A stretch of 8,755 nucleotides of DNA, from contig JBJECY010000074.1 of assembly GCA_051871515.1 (NCBI GenBank), forward strand, positions 1 to 8,755, written 5' to 3'. The position numbers and the translations under genes were made by a program. Source of the DNA: SFTJ01 sp051871515 (GTDB lineage Bacteria; Bacteroidota; Bacteroidia; Bacteroidales; Muribaculaceae). The first letter of the stretch is position 1. Each line of letters starts with the position of its first letter. Below the pieces are notes generated by a model, which had not been told where the DNA came from, ran no database searches, and was given only the letters and a program-made list of their open reading frames with translations. This document shows, piece after piece, positions 1-4,980 of this stretch.

Positions 1-959
1 AAAAGGTCAATCACCTCGGTGAGCACGTTTTCAAGGAATTGGAACGTTGCTTCTTTGCCGGGGCAGAAGTCGCTGCCTTTGCCTGAGCCGTCGCACGACA
101 CTTCGGGGTAGGCGGCAAGTGTTTCCTCGCTGTGACCCGGCATCTCAATCTCAGGAATCACGGTGATGTGGCGTGCAGCGGCATAAGCCAGAATTTCGCG
201 AATATCGTCCTTGGTGTAGAAACCGCCGCAAGCTCGAGGGTCGCTTTGCTCGCAGTATTGGTTGCCGCCGTCACACCATTGTTGCCATGTGTTGGCAGGA
301 CGCCAAGCGGCAAGCGAGGTGAGCTTTGGGTAACGGTCAATTTGCAATCGCCATCCGGCAGCGTCGGTGAGGTGCAGGTGCATGCGGTTGAGCTTAACCA
401 GTGCCATGGCATCAATCTGTTTTAGCAGGAATTGTTTTGTGAAGAAATGGCGCGACACGTCGAAGTGCAAACCGCGATAGGGGAAGCGAGGTGTGTCGGT
501 GATGGTGCAGCAGTCAATGGTGCGCACTGAGCCTTGCTGAGTGAGTTGCAGCAGGGTCTGCACGGCATAGAATGCGCCAGCCTCGGTGGCTGCGTTGATG
601 GTGATGCGCTTGGCGCCCACGGTCATGGTGTAGCCCTCGGCATCGAGCTGACGGCCAAATTTCTTGCTGATGCTGATGGCGATATCGGCCTTTGAGCTGC
701 TTTTTTGTGCGGTGCCCTGAAGTGCCGAAGCTTCAATGTACTGTGCCAATGCGGTGGTGGTGGCACCTTGAATGTGCACTTTCACGCCCTCTGACGGGAG
801 AGTGAAGCTGCCTTGCGCTTCAACAATGTTGGTTGGTAGCGGAATGATGCTGTAAGGCGACCCCGGAGCGGGGGTGTTGCCCTCGGCAGCCTGTGCCGTG
901 AGCAGCATGGTTGCCGCTGCAAGACTGCATAACAAATGTTTGAGATTGAATTTTTTCAT
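1..959 (-). CDS. Secreted beta-N-acetylhexosaminidase, glycoside hydrolase family 20 (N-terminal part, cut by left edge)
   Basis: The 319 complete codons seen here start at ATG 959-957 and stay open to the window edge; the C-terminus lies to the left. GH20 enzymes remove terminal beta-linked GlcNAc or GalNAc from glycans by substrate-assisted catalysis. Residues 1 to about 24 form a Sec signal peptide: basic KKFNLK, a hydrophobic core, and AQA before the likely cleavage site. Residues of about 35-155 look like the GH20b accessory domain. The catalytic barrel begins at RGLHFDVSR (162-170) and continues with NRMHLHLTD (191-199) and EIEMPGHS (270-277), all typical of GH20. The catalytic Asp-Glu pair should lie just beyond the edge, so activity cannot be judged here. 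Three cysteines (229, 236, 244) sit in an insert before a GGFYTKDDIRE segment. A role in the periplasm or on the surface, in host-glycan use, is inferred from the signal peptide and from Bacteroidales biology. The family call is firm; the exact substrate is unknown. Confidence 0.93.
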   Translation of the reverse strand, partial: MKKFNLKHLLCSLAAATMLLTAQAAEGNTPAPGSPYSIIPLPTNIVEAQGSFTLPSEGVKVHIQGATTTALAQYIEASALQGTAQKSSSKADIAISISKKFGRQLDAEGYTMTVGAKRITINAATEAGAFYAVQTLLQLTQQGSVRTIDCCTITDTPRFPYRGLHFDVSRHFFTKQFLLKQIDAMALVKLNRMHLHLTDAAGWRLQIDRYPKLTSLAAWRPANTWQQWCDGGNQYCEQSDPRACGGFYTKDDIREILAYAAARHITVIPEIEMPGHSEETLAAYPEVSCDGSGKGSDFCPGKEATFQFLENVLTEVIDL

Positions 960-1000
960 TGTATAATTACGGTTTAGTTATTGTCGGGGGTGTTTCTTGC

Positions 1001-1033
1001 GTAAAGATAAGGTAAATTGTTGGAAGCACCAAG
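1001..1033 (-). promoter_or_regulatory. Candidate Bacteroidota-type promoter of the GH20 gene
   Basis: Read on the minus strand, TATCTTTA (1009-1002) matches the -7 consensus TAnnTTTG except for its last base. A CTTGG (1033-1029) lies about 19 nt upstream, where the -33 TTTG box is expected. The start of transcription would be near 997, giving a leader of about 38 nt. This is a motif match only. Confidence 0.45.
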
Positions 1034-1052
1034 CTTTTTTGCAATTTGGGAG

Positions 1053-1090
1053 ATAAGAAAAGCGTGCCGGTGTTGCTCCGACACGCTTTG
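1053..1090 (-). terminator. Intrinsic terminator downstream of fabG
   Basis: The arms 1061-1070 and 1078-1087 form a 10-bp stem around a 7-nt loop. On the minus strand the one non-Watson-Crick position becomes a U-G wobble, and two more A-T pairs extend the base. The stem is followed by TTTTCTTA. It lies about 55 bp after the fabG stop codon and ends the tetR-fabG unit before the GH20 promoter. The plus-strand reading has only TTT after the stem, so I assign it to the minus strand. Confidence 0.8.
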
Positions 1091-1144
1091 ATATGATTCA
1101 ATGTTGATAAACGTAATCGTTCACCTAAATGGTGAGGCGCATGA

Positions 1145-1891
1145 TTACATGTTCATGCCACCGTCAACTTGAATAACTTGTCCTGAAACGTAAGAAGACA
1201 TATCGCTTGCCAAGAATGTAGCAACGTTGGCAATGTCTTCAACCTGTCCGCCGCGGCGCAATGGAATTTTTTGGCACCATTCTTTGCGCACCTCTTCAGG
1301 AAGAGCGGCAGTCATGGCAGTTTCAATGAAGCCCGGAGCGATGGCGTTGGCACGAATGCCGCGTGAGCCAACCTCTTGAGCGATACTCTTGGCGAGGGCG
1401 ATGAGGCCTGCCTTTGAAGAAGCGTAGTTAGCCTGACCAGCGTTACCGTGAACGCCCACCACAGAAGCCATGTTGATGATTGAACCACTGCGTTGACGCA
1501 TCATGATTGGCAAGCAAGCGTGGATGAAGTTGAATGCCGACTTCAAGTTAACGGCGATAACAGCATCCCATTGAGCCTCGGTCATGCGCATCATCAAGCC
1601 GTCCTTGGTGATACCTGCGTTGTTAACCAAGATGTCGATGCGGCCAAAGTCGGCCTTTATTTGTTCAACCACAGTGTGGGTTTCTTCAAAGTTGGCGGCG
1701 TTTGAGGCATAACCTTTTACCTTCACGCCGAGGGCAGCGATTTCTTCTTCTGTTGCTTTGCCGTTTTCGTCAATCACAAGGTCGGTGAATGCGATGTCGG
1801 CGCCTTCAGCGGCAAATTTCAGCGCGATAGCTTTTCCGATACCGCGGGCAGCACCTGTAATGAGTGCAACTTTTCCTTCTAATAATTTCAT
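1145..1891 (-). CDS. fabG: 3-oxoacyl-[acyl-carrier-protein] reductase FabG (SDR family)
   Basis: A 248-residue protein of normal FabG length. FabG reduces 3-oxoacyl-ACP to (R)-3-hydroxyacyl-ACP, the first reduction in each round of fatty-acid elongation in the cytoplasm. The classical short-chain dehydrogenase layout is complete: glycine-rich nucleotide motif TGAARGIG (12-19), NNAG (90-93), catalytic Asn115, Ser143, Tyr156 and Lys160 (YASSK, 156-160), then the IAPGFIETAM substrate-loop region (184-193) and a C-terminal SGQVIQVDGG segment. The second beta strand ends in Asp37, which in classical SDRs often goes with NADH rather than NADPH. The gene lies 74 bp behind the tetR gene on the same strand, with a good terminator after it, so a two-gene transcript is likely. 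Other SDRs can resemble FabG, but length and motifs favour FabG. Confidence 0.9.
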   Translation of the reverse strand: MKLLEGKVALITGAARGIGKAIALKFAAEGADIAFTDLVIDENGKATEEEIAALGVKVKGYASNAANFEETHTVVEQIKADFGRIDILVNNAGITKDGLMMRMTEAQWDAVIAVNLKSAFNFIHACLPIMMRQRSGSIINMASVVGVHGNAGQANYASSKAGLIALAKSIAQEVGSRGIRANAIAPGFIETAMTAALPEEVRKEWCQKIPLRRGGQVEDIANVATFLASDMSSYVSGQVIQVDGGMNM

Positions 1892-1965
1892 CTTTTGTTA
1901 CCTTTTTTGTTAAAGTTATGATAATCTTAATAGTTTATTTTCTTCTTTGTTCAGTTCTTTGTGGG

Positions 1966-2595
1966 TTACGGCTCAATGATGACGTCGGTGGTCAATGGCT
2001 TGGGCGCATGTTGCTTGGCTGTGATGCCATAGAGCACAAAGTCCTGAATGTATTCTCTCAGTTTGTTTTTCTCAATGTCCATTTCGGCAAAGCTGTCGCG
2101 CACATAGGGCACATCCATGCCTTGCAGGCACAGTAGCATCACTTTGGCGGTCTTGTCGATGTGCTTGATTGTGAAGGCGCCTTTGTTCACGCCCTCGGTG
2201 AGGATGGCAATGAGAATTTCACATTCCTGGTTGAGGGTGCCACGGCGAGCGCGTTCCACCTTGCGCACGTCGCGGAAGAAACCGGCTCGCAGCGACCCGT
2301 TGCGTGTCACCAACTCTTTAATGGCGTCGAATCGCACAAAGATGAAGTTCATGAGCTTTTCTTCGGGTGGAAGGCTTTGCGCTGGAATGGTGCTCAGGCG
2401 CTCAACTATCATCTCGCTCTCGTTCTTCACCACGGCGTTGTATATGTCGCGCTTGCTCTTGAAATATGTGTAGATGGTGCGTCGACCTTTTTCAGAGGCC
2501 GATGCAATATCGTTCATAGTGGTGTTTTCCACGCCTTTGTGAGCAAATAGCTGACGTGCAACCTCTATGAGTTTTTCTCTTGTTTTCGACACCAT
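1966..2595 (-). CDS. TetR/AcrR-family transcriptional regulator
   Basis: I take the ATG at 2595-2593, which gives 209 residues. The frame stays open 17 codons further upstream, but the family pattern begins at MVSKTREKLIEVARQLFA and the extra part would run through the promoter region. Residues 5-52 form the TetR DNA-binding domain: helix 1 ending in ARQLFAHKG (13-21), TTMNDIA (25-31), and the recognition and following helices in GRRTIYTYFKSK (37-48). The rest is the variable ligand-binding and dimerisation domain; I cannot name a ligand. The gene precedes fabG by 74 bp on the same strand, so control of fabG and of itself is a reasonable inference. An imperfect dyad at 2613-2645, just upstream of the start, is a candidate operator. 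The family is certain from the sequence; the target and inducer are not. Confidence 0.9.
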   Translation of the reverse strand: MVSKTREKLIEVARQLFAHKGVENTTMNDIASASEKGRRTIYTYFKSKRDIYNAVVKNESEMIVERLSTIPAQSLPPEEKLMNFIFVRFDAIKELVTRNGSLRAGFFRDVRKVERARRGTLNQECEILIAILTEGVNKGAFTIKHIDKTAKVMLLCLQGMDVPYVRDSFAEMDIEKNKLREYIQDFVLYGITAKQHAPKPLTTDVIIEP

Positions 2596-2612
2596 ATAGT
2601 TAAGCCGATTGT

Positions 2613-2645
2613 TGAGTGTTCGTAAATAATGTGCGAAATTACTCA
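2613..2645. promoter_or_regulatory. Candidate TetR operator (imperfect inverted repeat)
   Basis: On the plus strand TGAGTGTTCG (2613-2622) faces CGAAATTACTCA (2634-2645), whose reverse complement is TGAGTAATTTCG. The arms share TGAGT on the outside and TTCG on the inside, with 11 nt between. The dyad lies 18 bp upstream of the regulator's ATG and covers the possible -7 box, the position expected for an autoregulatory operator. No binding data are implied. Confidence 0.4.
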
Positions 2646-2665
2646 AAAATCCTCATATACACAAG
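2634..2665 (-). promoter_or_regulatory. Possible promoter of tetR-fabG
   Basis: On the minus strand TAATTTCG (2641-2634) matches TAnnTTTG except for one base, and CTTG (2665-2662) lies 20 nt upstream as a -33 box. The match is imperfect at both boxes. Support comes mainly from position: it overlaps the dyad and lies 40-70 bp upstream of the start codon. Confidence 0.3.
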
Positions 2666-2856
2666 TACTTAGCCCCGAGTGATGCTAAAATCGGTGAAAA
2701 TGCACACCGCAAAACCAATCTTTGCGCGCCTCAAAGGCAGGGCAGAGCGATAGGCAGGCAAGCATTGGTGAGTGCTGTGGTTTTTGGCAGCGCCCAGATG
2801 CTTAGTTGGTGTGCAGCCATAAGCTTTTCTTTGCCGCATACACGGATTGTGAGTAA
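2646..2856. other. Intergenic region without a supported gene
   Basis: About 210 bp between the tetR promoter region and the tRNA terminator. I find no ORF with a recognisable protein. Two small hairpins are present. TTAGC/GCTAA brackets a 10-nt loop around 2669-2688. A terminator-like stem on the plus strand (arms 2800-2809 and 2817-2824) is followed by TTTTCTTT. A plus-strand small RNA ending there is possible, but no convincing promoter is visible upstream. Confidence 0.5.
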
Positions 2857-2891
2857 TAAAAAAAGGAAGCTCAGAATCCTCTGAACCTCCT
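2857..2891 (-). terminator. Intrinsic terminator of the tRNA-Met transcript
   Basis: The arms 2864-2875 and 2880-2891 pair over 12 bp around a 4-nt loop. Two positions are G-U wobbles when read on the minus strand and would be A-C mismatches on the plus strand. The stem is followed on the minus strand by a run of seven T. It starts 11 bp after the last tRNA base, so it ends a single-gene tRNA transcript. Confidence 0.88.
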
Positions 2892-2901
2892 GTTGTTTTA
2901 G

Positions 2902-2973
<72 letters not shown>

Positions 2974-2983
2974 ATTGCGGTTG

Positions 2984-3014
2984 CAAAGGTACGAACAATT
3001 TTTGGAATTGCAAA
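2984..3014 (-). promoter_or_regulatory. Consensus promoter of the tRNA-Met gene
   Basis: On the minus strand TTTG (3014-3011), 19 nt, then TACCTTTG (2991-2984) is an exact match to the Bacteroidota -33 and -7 boxes (TTTG and TAnnTTTG). Transcription would start near 2979, only about 6 nt before the first tRNA base. Confidence 0.85.
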
Positions 3015-3104
3015 TTATTTTGGAGAAAAAAAGTGTTTTAAAGCATAATTTTTTGGCATTTTTTGTGGTTTACGAACCTTTTGTGGCTTAAAGCGTGCTT
3101 TTGA

Positions 3105-3137
3105 TTTGGAAAATGGGCGGCAAAGGTTGTAAATTTG
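3105..3137 (+). promoter_or_regulatory. Candidate promoter of the pseudouridine synthase gene
   Basis: TTTG (3105-3108), 21 nt, then TAAATTTG (3130-3137) match both Bacteroidota boxes exactly. Transcription would start near 3142 and give a leader of about 96 nt. It also argues against the upstream ATG at 3139, which would sit at or before the predicted transcript start. Confidence 0.6.
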
Positions 3138-3237
3138 TGTGAGCCAAAAAATGCGACTGTGTGCCGTGAAATGCGGCACCAAGAGAGTGTGCGTTTTGGG
3201 GCTCAAGGCAAAAATTAATTTAAAACCGTTTTTCACG

Positions 3238-3921
3238 ATGGACGTTGTTTACGAGGACAATCATATAATTATAGTGAATAAGGCTGTGGGCGAGATAGTG
3301 CAGGGCGACAAGACCGGCGACGAGCCGCTGGTTGAGACACTCAAGCTATGGCTCAAAGAGAAATATAACAAACCCGGCAATGTGTTTTGCGGCGTCACTC
3401 ATCGCATCGACCGCCCGGTGTGCGGACTTGTGGTGTTTGCCAAAACCAGTAAAGGGCTGACACGTATGAACGAGCTGTTTCGTGAAGGCAAGGTGAAAAA
3501 GACCTATTGGGCAATAGTGAAAAACTGCCCTCCTAAACCCGAGGACACTCTCACGCACTATATCACCACCACCGAGCGCAACAACAAGTCGCGGGCGTGG
3601 GACACCGCCAAGCCCGACAGTAGCCGCGCGGTGCTCAAATACCGTGTGCTGGCGCATAGCGACAATTATCATCTGCTTGAGGTGAATCTGCTCACCGGAC
3701 GTAAACACCAAATAAGGGTGCAGCTGTCGGCTATCGGGTGTCCAATCAAGGGCGACCTGAAGTATGGCGCGCCGCGTAGCAACCCCGACGGCGGCATCTC
3801 GTTGCAGAGCCATCGTATAGAATTTATCCATCCCGTGAGCGGAGAGAAAATCGACGTCACCGCCCCCGTACCCTCCGACAACCTATGGCAAGCCCTCGCC
3901 CAAGCAGTGGGAGAAAAATAA
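3238..3921 (+). CDS. RluA-family RNA pseudouridine synthase
   Basis: A 227-residue single-domain enzyme that would convert specific uridines to pseudouridine in rRNA or tRNA; the target cannot be read from the sequence. I chose ATG 3238 because the family's conserved N-terminus (here MDVVYEDNHIIIVNKAVGE) starts there. The frame is open back to ATG 3139, but that extension resembles nothing and begins at the predicted transcript start. The catalytic motif THRIDRPVCGLVVFAKT (54-70) carries the expected Asp58 within H-R-I-D-R. The C-terminal family signature is present as LLTGRKHQIRVQLSAIGCPI, followed by KGDLKYG. There is no S4 RNA-binding domain, so it resembles the short RluA/TruC type more than RluC/RluD. 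The gene diverges from the tRNA gene and is followed 17 bp later by the HNH gene on the same strand, so read-through is likely. Confidence 0.9.
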   Translation: MDVVYEDNHIIIVNKAVGEIVQGDKTGDEPLVETLKLWLKEKYNKPGNVFCGVTHRIDRPVCGLVVFAKTSKGLTRMNELFREGKVKKTYWAIVKNCPPKPEDTLTHYITTTERNNKSRAWDTAKPDSSRAVLKYRVLAHSDNYHLLEVNLLTGRKHQIRVQLSAIGCPIKGDLKYGAPRSNPDGGISLQSHRIEFIHPVSGEKIDVTAPVPSDNLWQALAQAVGEK

Positions 3922-3926
3922 CTAAA

Positions 3927-3934
3927 TATTTTTG
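3927..3934 (+). promoter_or_regulatory. Possible -7 box directly before the HNH gene
   Basis: TATTTTTG fits TAnnTTTG exactly and lies 4 nt before the ATG at 3939, so transcription from it would start at or near the start codon and give a leaderless mRNA. No TTTG is seen at the -33 distance (around 3904-3908), so this may be chance in A/T-rich DNA. Confidence 0.25.
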
Positions 3935-3938
3935 TGAT

Positions 3939-4709
3939 ATGGCTAAAGGAAAACTTTGGTCGAGAGAAGAAATGATTCTTGCTCTTGCATTGTATTTTAA
4001 AATTCCTTATGGAAGGATGAATGATACTACTCCAGAAATAATGGCGTTGGCAAACTTGATTAATAGAAGCCCAAATTCTGTTGCAATAAGGTTAGGAAAT
4101 TTTGCCGCTTGCGATCCGTATATTATTGCATCAGGGCGAAAAGGAATGCCGGGAAGCGAAAAGGTGTGTAAACCTTTTTGGGACGAATTTGTTGATAATA
4201 GGGAAGGCCTGTTTTATGAAGAGCAGAGAATAATTGCTAAACTCGCTGACAAGCCAATTGAGAAAGTCCTAAATTTGAAAGAAGAAGATTTTATAGGAAA
4301 AGAAAAGCATACGGTTGTTAAAGTAAGAATTAACCAACAAGCGTTTAGGAGTATGATATTGTCGAATTATCAGAATACTTGTGCTATATCGGGTATAGAC
4401 ATTCGAGAGATACTTGTCGCAAGTCATATTGTTCCTTGGGCAGATGATGTATCAAATAGGTTAAATCCTGAAAATGGGATTTGCCTTTCTCCTCTCTATG
4501 ATAGATTGTTTGATAGAGGCCTGATTACGGTTGATGAGAATTATTGTGTGCGGTTGTCATATGAACTGAAGCAAAGAAGCGAAAGAGATTATTATGGTCA
4601 GTTTCTGGCACCCATTGACAATCTTCGTTTGATGCTACCAATTGAGCATTGGCCTGACAAAAACTTTTTAAAATATCATTGTGAGAATATATTTGCTCCA
4701 CATAATTAG
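3939..4709 (+). CDS. Orphan HNH endonuclease (HNH_2-type, restriction-like)
   Basis: I start at ATG 3939 (256 residues). An ATG 18 codons upstream (3885) lies inside the pseudouridine synthase gene, and its extension reads as that gene's DNA in another frame. Residues 5-60 form an N-terminal domain starting LWSREEMILALALYFK and ending RLGNFAACDP; I recall this pairing with C-terminal HNH nuclease domains in putative restriction enzymes. Residues 148-200 are the nuclease: CAISG (148-152), VASHIVPW (160-167) with His163, NPENGICLSPLYDRLFDRGL (176-195) with Asn179. The third position of the motif is Tyr187 rather than His, followed by Asp188; Asp192 lies in FDRG. The expected activity is metal-dependent double-strand cutting. 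No methyltransferase, specificity subunit or other defence gene is nearby, so it may be a stand-alone or modification-dependent nuclease. It is visibly richer in A/T than both flanking genes, which suggests acquisition. The nuclease fold is secure; the biological role is inferred. Confidence 0.87.
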   Translation: MAKGKLWSREEMILALALYFKIPYGRMNDTTPEIMALANLINRSPNSVAIRLGNFAACDPYIIASGRKGMPGSEKVCKPFWDEFVDNREGLFYEEQRIIAKLADKPIEKVLNLKEEDFIGKEKHTVVKVRINQQAFRSMILSNYQNTCAISGIDIREILVASHIVPWADDVSNRLNPENGICLSPLYDRLFDRGLITVDENYCVRLSYELKQRSERDYYGQFLAPIDNLRLMLPIEHWPDKNFLKYHCENIFAPHN

Positions 4710-4804
4710 GCTGACAGAGAGATTATGCTGATGTGATTTAGGAAACAGCACTGTTTTTCAGATGAAATAAAAACGGGTGATTTATATTATTTGCTGTGAA
4801 AAAA
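4710..4804 (+). other. Spacer after the HNH gene, no supported gene
   Basis: A/T-rich spacer with a weak hairpin near 4743-4757 (AAACA/TGTTT with a 4-nt loop) that runs into a short T stretch. It could be a poor terminator for the rluA-HNH transcript. An open frame from 4777 into the fumarase leader looks like no known protein. Confidence 0.3.
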
Positions 4805-4836
4805 TTTCCGTAGGTGTGGAAAGTTTGCTATTTTTG
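4805..4836 (+). promoter_or_regulatory. Promoter of the fumarase gene
   Basis: TATTTTTG (4829-4836) is an exact -7 box, and TTTC (4805-4808) lies 20 nt upstream in the -33 position. The DNA around the box (4816-4840) nearly repeats that at 6806-6832 before the membrane-protein gene. Transcription would start near 4841, leaving a leader of about 140 nt. Confidence 0.65.
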
Positions 4837-4840
4837 TGGA

Positions 4841-4980
4841 GAAGAATGTGCGTGGGCAGGTGTGCATTGGGTTGTGGGGCGTTGAGCCTCCCGATGAGGT
4901 GCACAGATGCCAATGCCGACGTTTGGCGCGGATTAAATCAAAAAAAGAAAATTAACATAACTTTAAGTAATAACTAAATC
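4841..4980 (+). promoter_or_regulatory. Long fumarase leader with two competing helices
   Basis: The leader contains TGTGCA (4861-4866) that can pair with TGCACA (4900-4905), closing over an inner CCTC/GAGG hairpin (4887-4899). The overlapping GCATTGG (4864-4870) can instead pair perfectly with CCAATGC (4910-4916). The two helices share bases 4864-4866 and exclude each other. After 4930 the leader is A-rich up to the ATG. No known riboswitch class is recognised. Confidence 0.35.

Noticed and set aside
132..425. Plus- and minus-strand frames within the first 430 bp
   Set aside because: Both are in the wrong frame relative to the GH20 gene, which explains the whole stretch with strong family motifs.
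925..959. Lipoprotein signal around Cys11 of the GH20 protein (HLLCS)
   Set aside because: The cysteine precedes the hydrophobic core instead of following it; a signal peptidase I site after AQA is a better reading.
3139..3237. N-terminal extension of the pseudouridine synthase from ATG 3139
   Set aside because: The family alignment begins at residue 1 from ATG 3238, and the predicted promoter places the transcript start at or after 3139.
4777..4977. 66-codon plus-strand frame before fumarase
   Set aside because: It runs through the predicted fumarase promoter and structured leader, has a cysteine- and tryptophan-rich random look, and has no recognisable domain.
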